Positions 38,001 through 49,194 of a stretch of 64,000 nucleotides of DNA are shown here, piece by piece. Both the position numbers and the translations under genes were made by a program. Below the pieces are notes generated by a model that was given only the letters and a program-made list of their open reading frames with translations, was not told the DNA's origin and did not search any database. The stretch's first letter is position 1. Each line of letters starts with the position of its first letter. The stretch comes from Pseudisothecium myosuroides (taxonomy: Eukaryota; Streptophyta; Bryopsida; Hypnales; Lembophyllaceae), in the NCBI GenBank assembly GCA_951799445.1, contig OX637288.1, positions 3,722,501 to 3,786,500 of the forward strand, read 5' to 3'.

Positions 38001-38645
38001 CTCATCGCAAAGCCTAAAACCCTAACTCTGATTGTTCCCCCTGTTCCCCACTCTCCCCGTTCCCGTTGGCCCGCGGTGTTCCCCTCATTGGGAGCGTCGG
38101 CGTTTCCAACGGGGCCCATAAAAAAATTGGTATTTAGAAGTAGGTGCAAGATAGAAGAAAAAACTAAATTATTAACAATTCTAAAATGGAATTGAAATAC
38201 GTGAAATTCAATGGTGAGATTGTTCTAGACTTCTAGATTTGTTCTAAACTAAACTATATAGAGTTTTTTTGTTTTTTTCAATGTGAAAATTAAGTTTAGA
38301 AATGAATCCTATAAGCTATTCTTTAAAGAAGTGCTATGAGTACCTCCAAAACAAGATTCTCCATAACTTTTTCATTACTAGTCCAAATGGTATGAATCAA
38401 AGCTTTTTGTGTAAAAAAAAGGTATTTTCTACAAGGTTTTTCTTTTATAAAATTTATTTTGAGATTTTGTGATTTTTTTTGTGTTGCTCACTAAAATGCT
38501 TTTTGAACTTAGGATTGCATAACTTTTGCTCCCAGGCACCAATTGAAATGTATACTCCTGTCTTCAAAATAACCAATGCAAATGCTAATGGACATGATAT
38601 AGAGTAAAATCAATTGACATTGCAACCAATGTTGTGAAGCCAACG
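35095..38645. mobile_element. TTAA-family element split by a roughly 2.87-kb insertion
   Basis: Bases 35099-35250 match T8 from about 50741 to 50890 (AGATTTTTTTG, GAAGAATTGAGTTGA, TTTTCATTC). Homology resumes at about 38117 with AAAAAATTGG, then TAGAAGTAGGTGCAAG and onward to about 38640. The intervening 35251-38116 is therefore foreign to the element and contains the UXS fragment. The insert edges show GTGGGCCC on the left and GGGCCCA on the right. Both outer ends of the host element are worn away. Confidence 0.5.
36419..37103 (-). pseudogene. UXS: Broken 5' fragment of a UDP-glucuronate decarboxylase (UDP-xylose synthase) gene
   Basis: On the minus strand, exon 1 (from 37103) reads MAVAAVVNVDGASKTPLAPS, like the N-terminus of cytosolic UXS. 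It then meets an in-frame TAG before a GTAAGG donor at about 37016. Exon 2 (about 36907-36840) encodes MRILITRGAGFIGSHLVDRL, the Rossmann NAD-binding motif with Arg where TGGAGFIG normally has its first Gly. Exon 3 (about 36485-36419) encodes IIADNFFSGSKDNLKKWIGH. Its acceptor has become TGCAA. After that the coding similarity stops, with about three quarters of the enzyme, including the YxxxK region, absent. Introns are kept, so this is a DNA-level fragment, not a processed copy. Intact UXS makes UDP-xylose for cell walls; this copy cannot. Confidence 0.8.
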
Positions 38646-39438
38646 ACCAGTAAGGGCATAGAGATTAGGATGATAGAACAGTTTTATAAGTTGTATCTCA
38701 TCGAAGTGAAAATCATAAAAACAAAGTCACCAAAAATATACATTGGCACAATTTTTCAAAGCAGTTAGCAATAAAAGGCACTATAAGCACCGTCTTCTAA
38801 GTCAAATTGTATACAGATATGTAAGGTCCCAATATTTTTTACTTAAATTTGGTAGTGAGACAAAATAGGAGGAAAATACAACACACTTAAAATTAAAAAC
38901 TTGCAGTCCTAATGAATCTACTATGAATTTTTGGTGATGGAATGTATAGGTGCTCAAAGTTTTCCTACTTCAAAATGTAGGATAGGCGCACATTGAGAAA
39001 GCCCATATCACCCGAATAGGACATTCATACATTGAGAAATCCAATAGCAGCCCTATATCAATTCTTGCAATTGCTTATTGCAGATAATCATAAAAAATTG
39101 GAAAATTCAAGGATGTTATTAGACGTAAGAAAATAACCTGATTTCCTAAAAAAGGGGGGTGGGGGGTGGGTTCCCAATTCCAAGGCTAAGACCTAATTAT
39201 ATAATCTAGACATTCAGCTTGGTCTCCCAATCAAGTAAGATTGGTGTACAGTACAGAAAGCTCAACTCACCCTGCTTGTACTCGGGCCGGAAACACTACA
39301 AACTCTATCACATGTAATTCAAAGTGGTCATGCACCTCTGTCGAATCTTTGTCTCTCTTAATACTTGAGACCTCTGAACAAGGTCATTATTTGGCCATTC
39401 CTGATTGCATGGCCTGAAAAGTGCTGAATTGGATCAGC
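38646..39438. other. Intergenic region, 3' flank of the aminopeptidase gene
   Basis: No gene or repeat recognised beyond a G-rich run (GGGGTGGGGGGTGGG) at about 39155. The right edge should contain the 3'UTR of the minus-strand gene. Confidence 0.4.
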
Positions 39439-42400
39439 TTAATATTTCAAATTTTTGAAAGAATCTGTTGCTCGCACCAGCTCATACAAGATGCCTTCGT
39501 CATACATGGAATGCCCTGCATTTGGCACTGGATCATATACAAACCATCAGATCATCCACTTATTATGTTGCCTAAACACGAAAAAAGAACATCAAGCGAA
39601 AACAAACATATGAACTTTGAGCTTAACAACCTGGGCTCAAAAGTACCTATTCTAAGGTAGGCCTCCGGCCATGCTCGGTGGAGATCAAAGGCGTTCTGCA
39701 CATAACAGATCACTGAAAACATTAAGTTTTAAAATCATGAAAAGTAACTTTCTGCACTCACTGCCCGTAGTCTTGCAGTCATTGCAAATAAGCCAGTGAT
39801 TCATGAGTTGACTGCAGCAACATGGCATGATAACAAGAAGTCCACTAAGTTAAGTCTACCATCACTTCATTACAGCAAGTTGCTTACTACAATAGGGCAG
39901 ACAAAATCATAGCGTCCTTGAACTATGATTCCTGGTATATGTCGAATTCTTGTCACTCCTTGAATCAATTGATCATCCTCAAAGAAACCTCCGTTTATCT
40001 GTTCCCGAGTCAAACAACAAAAGAAGATCAGGTTTCCAAACAAGCATATTACAACATCCCTGCTGAGGTACCCACTTCAAGCCAAGAGTGTAATAATTTG
40101 ATCCTCATAATCTTTACATAAAGCAGAAGAGCGAACATGCCAAACACCGACCAAGCTATATACCGAATGAATACTCACAAAATAGTGGCTCTCCAAGCGT
40201 GCTTGCGCCACTTGCGATGACATGTAGGATCTCTTGCTTCGTGATGTACTTGTTGAAGATTCATCAGTTGGGTTAGAAGCAGGTGAACTGGATGGAGATG
40301 GCTGTGACGAGGAAGATTCTGTCGGTGCTGGTGCTGGTGCTGGAGCTGGAGCTGGAGCTGGGGGTTGTCCTATATAGTCCATGTCAACAAAGATAAAAAC
40401 GTCTGAGTTCTCATCGTGATCTATTACCAGATGCAATGTGCGCTATTTCTTAAAATTAAACACCCATTCAATCTTCAACAATATGTACATCCTACCAAAA
40501 AAAAACATTTCACGAAAGACATAGAACCCTTCTACCTGCTGACGATCTTTGAGGTTCCTCTTTCCTTTTCTGACTGGATTCGGTTGTTTCTGCTCTAGCA
40601 ACCTGAATAGCAATGGTCAGTCGTTACTGAGTTTGACAAAGATGAGATACGATTCTCAGACCGATAGACGCATTTGCCTACGGGTTCCATTACAAAACTG
40701 AAGGATTAACACTCTCAGTCCCAAACTGCTTGCTCCTGCACTCTTTTTAAATGCCACTGACCAGGGGTGATGCCAGAATCTGATATTCTTGACCATTCCA
40801 ATCAACCACGTACGGAGATTTTGAAAAGAAACTTAACCCCATCTCCCACCGTAACCACGCTTGTGCCTGCAGTCGACCACCATTATACCTGATTAGAGAC
40901 AATGATAATAATTATCAAGCACCCAGAGGACCTACACAAAGGTTGCATAATAATTGATGGTCGATACCTCAGAGCAGATCTGAACAAAGTATCTGCGTCA
41001 ACATGAGGTAAGGAAAGATAGGTGAATGATTTCACAGCAAAACTAGACTTCCACTATATTTGACCCAGTCTCCGTTTATCTCACGCCAAGGACTTTGTAT
41101 ATAGGTATCCGCATAGGCAGAAACAATAGAGTGGGCAAAGACGTACCGCTCGCTGTTGCATGGAGGTGTCACTTCCTGTGAGGTGCTTGTAGTATGCCGA
41201 CAATACGTTTTTTCGCTCAACAGGTTCCAACAACGACAAAAAATCTTCCCACGCAAACGGGTACAGAGCATTCGCACCCTAAGAAGACCCAAAACTCAAA
41301 TAAGCATTAAAAATTCGAAAACATGATGTCAGATTCCAAAAATATTAAATATCACAGTTGGCAATAGTGAAACTGGAAAGGAGATGATGACTGGCCAACT
41401 TATACCTGCTTATAAAACCAGTCAATTTCTTGAGGTCGTAGAAGGCAGACACCACGTAAGATGAGGCCAGCAACTGAATCTGGATGAGACTGTGCATATG
41501 ACAAAGCAAGCGTCACACCCCAAGATCCTCCCATTACAATCCACCTGCACAGATCATAATCTTGATCAGCATCACGTGTGCATAATCAACCGTAGCTAGA
41601 CTTTGTTGAGTTCACATTCGATAACCTATAAGGCTGAATACAGTAACAAGCACCATTATAGTAGGTCCAGCAATACTACATCCTTGAATTCAAGGGTGCG
41701 GACTAAACAGCACATTTGCAGACTGAGAGTCTTACGTGCAAATGCAGAGAAGCCGACGACAATCTCCAATGCGGTAAGACCAGAGAGAACAGTTAATAAG
41801 GGAGATAGAGCACGGACTTAGTCACTCCAAGATGTTGCCTCAGCTGCTCTATGTCCAACACTAAATCCCATGTGGTGTTTTCCTCGAGACATCCTCGAGG
41901 GGTCGATTTCCCGCACCCTCTTTGGTCGAAAAGCACAATGAAATAGTGCTGTGGATCAAAAAAACGTGCGTGTCTGTCCGAACAGCCTGCACCTGGACCT
42001 CCATGAAGAACTGCACCACATACAGTAAAACACAATCTCTAAGTAGAAAAAAGCACTTCAATAAAAAATACCTCACAATTACAAGTTCCAAGCCACAAAG
42101 AACAAACTCCCTTTGCAAATACTTTAACGAATTGTAATGCGAAGAAGAAGAAATGACTTTTGTGTGCTCTGCGTAGCATCATAAACGCTTCAATTAAGCA
42201 AGTGAAAGAATGCATGACCTAATTCTTCATGTAGTCTTCCACTCAGCCAGTCAGAAAATATGAGAACCGCTAATCAACAAGCTAGAAGGACAAGACCAGG
42301 AGCTTAGAAGCAAATTAGAATTGTGCCAAGTCCCAAGGGAAGACACAACGAAGGAAAAAAGAACCAAGAAAGAAACTCACACACAGCAGGTCTCCCGTTA

Positions 42401-43112
42401 GGGTTTCCAAACACCTCGTAGTAGATTGAATGCAGGTTAGAAACATGCAAGTGTCCTTTCTTATGCGATCGCAAGGCTGGATACAGAGTCCCCGACGTCG
42501 ACACTTCAGAATCCAGGACAAAAGGCGTCTTCCTCCCTCCACCACCTGCTCCACATCCATATCCATATCCGTTTCCATCACTACCGTGACAAGTTTCTCA
42601 ACTCTCGACGACTTGATTCAGGAGTGCAGGACACCCAGTAGCAATTCGGCTTACGGAAGTCGAAATTCTCTTTCAAATTTCAGGGCAACTACCAATCCAG
42701 CAACAAAACATAAACTTGTCGCAATGACAGTCTAAGCGCAAGCATCCACAAGTTCAACCTAGAAATCTCTTCCGATTAGAGTTTAGCAGGGAGTTGGAAT
42801 ATTATTAACGAATTATCATGCAGTCTGATTCGCGTCGCTCGTGAATCTGCTGCTAAATTTGTGAATTCCTAGGGTTACGAATTCGCAAGGAAAAATGAAA
42901 ATAAACTGTCGCTGACCTGATTGTTGTTGTTGCCCGTCCGGCGAATTACTTGCACCGCCACTGCCCCCTCCCTCTTCCCGATAACATCGCATCCTCTCCA
43001 CTCGCCCTTTGGAGCCTCGACTTATGCTGTGACCGCAGCTTGCAGTGCGCCATCGCCGAGTAGGCACTGCCGCAGGCAGCAACGCGGGCGCCATCCTCAC
43101 AGCGAGCGCCAT
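39439..43112 (-). CDS. PIP: Prolyl aminopeptidase (proline iminopeptidase, peptidase family S33)
   Basis: Eleven exons on the minus strand: 42917-43112, 42381-42596, 41818-42010, 41406-41544, 41147-41278, 40762-40866, 40536-40602, 40179-40369, 39888-39998, 39647-39695, 39439-39527; 495 residues, phases closing. An alpha/beta hydrolase that removes N-terminal proline from peptides (EC 3.4.11.5 by family). LHGGPG (139-144) forms the oxyanion region, GGSWG places the nucleophile at S209, GRYD gives D444 and GHS gives H472. DQRGCGKSTP is typical. The first 65 residues are rich in Ala, Ser and Arg with few acids, so a plastid transit peptide is likely. Oddity: between RWEMGLS (about 298) and RLESHYF (about 407) lies a Pro/Ala/Ser-rich stretch with seven Ala-Pro pairs and poly-Ser, making the protein about 100 residues longer than usual. 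The exon 2 acceptor is the least certain site. Confidence 0.88.
40330..40360. repeat. Coding microsatellite (GGTGCT/GGAGCT)n
   Basis: Hexanucleotide repeat inside exon 8 of the aminopeptidase gene, encoding alternating Ala-Pro on the minus strand. Length variation would keep frame. Confidence 0.7.
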
Positions 43113-44223
43113 TGTTGCTCAAATTGCACACTGCTACGAGATTCCTCCAAGTGTAGTTTCACCGCAGCCCTTGTCAAAGACGAATCCTCACAATGAGAAG
43201 CTCAAAGCCATCATGCAGCTTCACTGCGTGCGTGATCTTACTCTGTAATAGGGTTAGAATTAGGGCGTTCACGACATCTTTCGAGGCTCATAACAGGATG
43301 GGTAGCAGATGGGGTTTGATTGATTGGGGATGTCTGGTGACTTTGGAGTCGATCTAATTCAACCCAAGTAGAGCTATATGAAACTTTGTAGGTTTATCCT
43401 ATTTTATAGAAATGGTATGCAGTCAAATTTCCGGCCTCAAGTGGCCTTACCTTCCGTATCATAACAAGATGGCAGCCTATAGTCGTGAAAGCCTAGACCT
43501 TACCTTTTGTATACCCTTACAGAAGGATCTAAATGCTCTCTGAGCGGCATCAAACCCCTCGAGATATAAGAAAAGACGGACCAATTACAAAGCGCCATGC
43601 ATGATCTGTACAGTGCCAAATTTTCGAATCCTACTTCCTTATTGTTTGTATCTATAGTGGAAAAGGGTTAATTCTCACATTAGTTCAAGAATGTCAGCCG
43701 AATTGATATGAAGACACTGCAAGTGAGCGCAATGCGGAAGTGCGTGGAATGACTCATAAATCCGATTAAAGCGAGCAAAAGGGACGTTCAGAACTCAAAT
43801 TCACCAGCTGCAAACAGAGTAGAGATGACCATTTGAGAGGGCCTGGAAGTTTATGAGCTTCAATCGATTAGTAACTTAGGTCGTATCCCAGAGCTATGAC
43901 AAGCAATAGAATCCATTTGGCAAGTTGAAATTCAAGCAGTTCACTTCCTGGTCAGAAATTCCAAGGAAATATTCAGGTCACGAGTCTGTCCATTTACAAA
44001 TGTTACCTTAACTTTGTCAAGTTGACAGTTAATTAGAATGGCAGCAGATAGTCAACGGAAATCTGTTGTGTACTTACAAAAGCATCTCAGAATGGACGCT
44101 GCTCATAAAAAATAAGCAGGACCTTGAGAGTGCAACTAATTCATGAAATACCTACAAGAAAAAATCCTGTGCCATCCATGACTGGTGTTCACTACTACAG
44201 GGTTCAAAATCTTGGCCCTCCTG
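43113..44223. other. Spacer between RPN10 and the aminopeptidase gene
   Basis: About 1.1 kb between two genes on the same strand. It holds the aminopeptidase promoter and leader (right of 43113) and the RPN10 3'UTR (left of 44223). No repeat family or further gene seen. Confidence 0.5.
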
Positions 44224-47200
44224 TCATTTGCTTTTGTCTTTTGCTGCTTGATCTTCATTCTTTTCCTGGAGACCAGACTCCGCAATAACGTGGTTAGAAG
44301 AGAGGCTTGAATGGAATAGCAGGCTAAATCCAACAGAACACATTAAATTTTGAGATGCATTTGACGTAAATTGTAAACTCTACAGGACCAATCGAAGTGC
44401 AAGCGAAGAGCTTGAAAATGAACAAATGTGCGAAACTCAAACAATGAAAATCTCACAATTATTCCTGGACTAAGAAAAATTCAAAATATCTTCCCAAAGA
44501 TGTTGAAAACAACTTACCTCTTCTTCTGCCTGAAGAGAAGCCAAGACATCCCGCACCGAAGGATCGTTTGGATCCACTCCAGGGAGCTGTCAATAAAAGG
44601 CAAATGCAAATTTGTAAATGGGTTGACTAGATCACATTCAAGTACAAGTTAGTGCACGCAAAACAGAGGCATGTCGTACTTGGATACACTGACTGCAGCC
44701 TAATACTATTGGCCATGCTAGTGTTATGTAACAAAAAATTAGTATGAGTGGATAGAAACAGGAAAAAGTTCTGATAACAGATGTTTTCCTCATAACATTA
44801 TGTAAATAATGTTTACATAATTCAGTTTCGAGTTGGCATGACAAGTCCTTACCGATGAAAGCACAGAGGAGACAAAACTCTGATCACCCAGAACCTGGTT
44901 CACATCAGCACTGCCCTGTGCAGCAGATGCTGCTGCAGCGGCCTCTTGCATTGACATCTGTAGAGCTGCATTTCAAAAGGGCATCACAACGAAAGTGAGT
45001 TCAGGCGCTTGAGGACACAGCGATCGTGAACCTCCTCTCCCCCTCCATACCCACACTCAAAAAAAATGAGAAGGTACAAACTGCTACATGAGAAGCAGAA
45101 TACTCCAATTTCAGGCATTGTCACACGATGTCCTACCATATGCAAGGTCTTGATCGTCTCCACCAGATTCGCCCATAGAAATATCAGCAGCAGCAGGGCC
45201 TCCTCCTGCAGCTGCTGCGGCCTGCGCAGCCTCAGCCATTGACATAGCCAGAGCCTGCTCCAAGAGTGCAGTATCATCGTCCTGTGATAGCCAGCGCACA
45301 GGTTAAGCCCACTAAGAGTTGCGCTAGAAGGCGTACCTCATGCTATGATGCAACAACTAGATATTGAAACTCGTCACACCCTAAGAAAGGTGCAGGAATG
45401 TCACAAATCGTCATTTTAAATTGGACAGTATATCCCGGACAGAACACCGCATGATAAAAACTGAGACTTACAATCATCATGTCGCTACTCTTGTCTGTGG
45501 TCTCCACGGGAGCAGCATCTGACATGGCCACATCAGCAGATACAGAGCTCTCCCCAGCTTGTTGTCCCTTGGCTGTAGAATCTTCGGCGGATCGCTTCAT
45601 GGCAGCTTCTTGCCGAGCTCGTTCCTCCTCCATAGAAACCCGTAGAGCAAGTGCCAGCTCGGGGTCCAGATTTGGATCCACGCCGAAGTCGTATGCTCCA
45701 CCACCACCACCGCCAACGGCAGCGGCAGCCGCAGATGCTGCAGCAGCTGCCGCAAACCCACTTCCGCCTTCTCCATCGCCAGTGAAGATAGAAGAACTAC
45801 GTGGAAAAAACAGAGGTTAGACACCTTCAATTTGAAGAGGTAAAGAGGTAGACAAGATCCGCCATTGACATCGCAGACTATGCTGCCCATATTTTACTTT
45901 GACTCCCACAAGAGGAAAAGCTGGAAGGGACCAACCCACTCTTACCTGATCAACACGTCAGAGAGGACTCTATCTCCTCCAGGGATGTGCACAAAATGGC
46001 TATTGTCATTGCTGTTGACTGCATTCAACAATGCCTCAAGTTTTTCGTTTTTCTCACCATCATCTTCACCGAAACTTACGATGTCCAGAGCCACATTGTT
46101 TTTCTTCAACTTCTTCCCCATTCCCTCCAACGCCTTCTTCTCTGCCAGAACGGGACTGCAGACAAGAAAGTGTTCAGGAACACACAAAAGCTATAAAAGT
46201 GGGCAGTAAGAGAGCGTCTCATTTTCTGATATAACCGAATCACACAATTAATCCACCACACTAGATAACTGTAGCGCCTCCACACAATATAACGTCAAGG
46301 ACCTGCCCCAAGCAGTGCAGTCAATTCACTCAAGTCTTTTGCACTCTCAAAGTCACACTTACCTGCCAGCAAAAAGCACAATTCTTTGTCGTTGATGCTT
46401 GTTCTGGCGATGCTTCAGTGCCAGCTGGGCAACTTGAACCCCAGAGGTCATACTCATCTCACCTCCAACTTCCAAACCTGAGAAAAATCCGCAGATTTCG
46501 TTACTGAATGACGTGCACTAATTTGCATTAAAAATGAATAAAAGATCCCCAAAGTCCATAACAAACTGCAGAAATGACTGCAAGACGAGATCTGGAGAAC
46601 GGAATATAGAACCACGTCTGCCACAGACGCTATATGATAGAGATGGCATACCATGAAGAGCTTGAAGGATCTTCCCAAGATCATTGGTTGGTGTAATGAG
46701 AACCCGCGGGCCTTTCCCGGCCATTGTTAGTACACCCACGGTATTCTCTGGATTCGACTGCACAAGCACAAATTTTACGTTCAACAGTGATCCAAGGGGA
46801 CATCATTCACCGTTCATAGAGAGTTGTAATGATGCCGCATACCGCGATATCACACTCTGTAACAGATCCTCAGCAACCTAGAAACATCCTTTGACCTCCA
46901 GTAAATGACATCTAACGTGTACGGCGTTACTAGGTCTTTGATTTACTGATAGGTGTGCTTTTATGGACGTGCATACCACGATTGGCACAGAACAATAATG
47001 AGTTTTAAACGTATGCCTCTTTACATCGTTCCAGGTTCACTTTATATTTTCCTCTAATTAACATCCAACCCAACTTCCGCGCCAATATATGTTCGTGCTG
47101 CCACATTACCTGAGTTTTAGCGCCACATATCAGGTTCACAGCATCAGCCTGTGCTTGAAACCTGGTTGGCGAATAATCTCCATTCCGCATCCACTCCGAG

Positions 47201-47647
47201 TTGTCCATGCAGACCATAGTCGCCTGAACAAGCACCCTAACACTTTCAGAATCCTCAAATTTTACAAAACGGGATCGCAGCTAATCCGATACAGCAATTA
47301 CACTGGCGAACCTTAATAAGGTGCTCCTGCGACTCAATCCGCGAACTCGCCCTCGGAAACAAATCATCAATCGAAATGCAGAAAACTATCAACTAACCCT
47401 AATCAGACATGAATACCCTAATATGCTTCTTCCCATAGTCTTATAAACATCACCGCAACAAGCACCACAAGAGCTCACAATCATCATATTCCAAAAATCC
47501 TAAAACACCCTGTAAGCTCCGATTCCTCTGACATCCGCGGAACACAATCCACCGTACCGACCCAGCAAAGAAAACATCGCTACAATCATCTCGCAAAACC
47601 AAAGACGACGATGAGTAGCTTAATCGATTACTCACCTCGAGCACCAT
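44224..47647 (-). CDS. RPN10: 26S proteasome regulatory subunit RPN10 (ubiquitin receptor)
   Basis: Ten exons on the minus strand: 47636-47647, 47110-47223, 46652-46757, 46363-46477, 45946-46155, 45472-45796, 45137-45281, 44853-44965, 44518-44586, 44224-44265; 416 residues, phases closing. RPN10 sits in the 19S particle and binds ubiquitin chains. The first coding exon is only 12 nt (MVLE), joined to [19 protein letters not shown], the start of the VWA domain (about 1-190). Also seen: [16 protein letters not shown] and [12 protein letters not shown]. An Ala/Gly-rich linker (200-220) precedes UIM1, [12 protein letters not shown] (about 230-241). A second UIM-like stretch, [10 protein letters not shown] (about 299-308), and a third, DLAYALQMSM (about 339-348, Tyr replacing the usual Leu), follow. 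[18 protein letters not shown] (381-398) and a Lys-rich tail end the protein. The last acceptor could be 12 nt earlier without changing frame. Confidence 0.95.
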
Positions 47648-48366
47648 CTTCGCCGGCTGTACAAGAGGTGCAAATTCTGCAGCAAAAACTGAAAATCGAG
47701 AAGTTTCACCGTTCCAATTGCCCGCGATCAGTAGACTACAATCAAGCAACAAAGAGTTTGGAATACCGAAGCCTGAGTCCCGAGGTCCGTTTCTAGGGCA
47801 ACTTGGATGAACAGAAGATCAGCTCTCAGGATGAATGAAAACTCGTCAGCACCTGAGTATCGTCCAAGTAAAGGACAGCCCTTTTTTTTTACTTTTTGAG
47901 AAAGTGCCAGAATGGTGATCATTTAAAATGTGTTGAAGCATTGTATTTCTACATTCATCCATCTTAGTTTTGGGGGAAAAAATGCTTTTCAATGATAATC
48001 ATGGACTTTTTCATCTAAATTTGGCAACATCATCCACATTTTTAGTAGAAATGAAAACTTTCTGGTATAAAAAGGTTACTTTTACATGACAAAAAATAGA
48101 CATTTACTTTGAAATTGTGCAATCTGGCCACATGGTACAGAAAAGAAAGGGCTAATGTGAAACAACCAAGGTAAACCAGCCTATGACAGGCAGAATGACT
48201 GGTTTGCCCTGTTGGCATTGTTGAAAATTATTTTAAATTTTTGTATGAAGACAAATACAAGAAATGAAGAGAGCTAATGAATTTTTTATTTTTCTTTAAA
48301 GAATGAATTTGTTATGAATTTCTAAAGTGAGTTACCCAATTGGTCTAAAAGAGTCTCTAGACTACC
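47648..48366. other. RPN10 upstream region
   Basis: Bases 47648-47880 are the likely 5'UTR and promoter of RPN10 (minus strand). Beyond a T run at 47881 the sequence is A/T-rich, with nothing I recognise. Confidence 0.45.
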
Positions 48367-48719
48367 TCACAAAGTTTAGACCCTACGATTTGACAACAAT
48401 TATTGTGCGGTTATCGTTGTTTCATGGGTTCGTACCATAATCGCATTGATTCAGTGTATTTTTACACACTGAATCAGTGCGAAAACAATGAATATCAATA
48501 GCATACGGTTTACATACTTTAACTATATGATTACTGTGCAGTTTTGACACAACAATTGTATAGTTAAAGTATGTAACCCGTACGCTATTGATATTCATTG
48601 TTTTCGCACTGATTCAGTGCGTAAAAATACACTGAGTCAATGCAATTATGGTACGAACCCATGAAACAACGATAACCGCACGATAATTGTTGCCAAATTG
48701 TAGGGTCTAAACTTTGTGA
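48367..48719. repeat. Long near-perfect foldback, 353 bp
   Basis: The left arm 48367-48533 begins TCACAAAGTTTAGACCCTAC; the right arm 48556-48719 is its complement. By eye only a handful of mismatches occur over about 165 bp, with a spacer of about 22 bases. Each arm also holds a smaller palindrome around TTCAGTGTATTTTTACACACTG. It is a MITE/foldback by structure and, if transcribed, a long hairpin RNA. Confidence 0.75.
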
Positions 48720-48929
48720 TGTATGCCAAAATCAACAAATAGTGTATCCATGATGGTCATCTCACTCACCTAAAGAAATCTCAATATTTCCTAACAAGGC
48801 TACAACGTGAAGGCCTAAAAAAGTCAATTTCCGGTGATGAATTACAATCAAAAGGTGGAAGTTCCTATTGTAGTCACCAATCTCTTCATCATCGTCATCC
48901 ACGACATTGATTGTGGCCACTAACTCAAT

Positions 48930-49194
48930 TTAACCCCTAAGGGCCCAAGGCCTTTTTTCTGCCCAAAAACACTCAAAACTGCTATTTCTATAGCAAGGAG
49001 TAAAAAAATTTGAAAAATGTTTTTTTTGCACATCTAACCGTAGGATCTTACACCTAACTAGTATGAGAATGTGTGGAAAAAATTTCAGAATTTTTGACCG
49101 CTTAGATTGCAAGATATCTGCGTTTAAAGTGGAAAAAACAAGTATTTCAGCACATTGCGGGACTGGATATTTTGACTTTGAACATTTTGGTTAA
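48930..49194. mobile_element. TTAA-family element, copy T6 (truncated, 265 bp)
   Basis: Left TTAA-CCCCTAAGG then CCCAAGGCC and the ACTGCTATTTCTA block, in inverse orientation to T1. Homology stops at an internal TTAAC (49191) and no right TIR is present. It abuts the gypsy remnant. Confidence 0.6.

Noticed and set aside
37760..38149. 129-codon minus ORF upstream of the UXS fragment
   Set aside because: No similarity. It spans the edge of the inserted segment, so it cannot be an old gene in place.
45479..45820. 113-codon ORF on the + strand across RPN10 exon 6
   Set aside because: Antisense shadow of the Ala/Gly-rich RPN10 exon.
48367..48719. CRISPR-like or microRNA gene reading of the inverted repeat
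   Set aside because: A single inverted repeat is not an array, and the arms are far longer and more perfect than a normal plant miRNA precursor. Without small-RNA data a foldback is the safer call.
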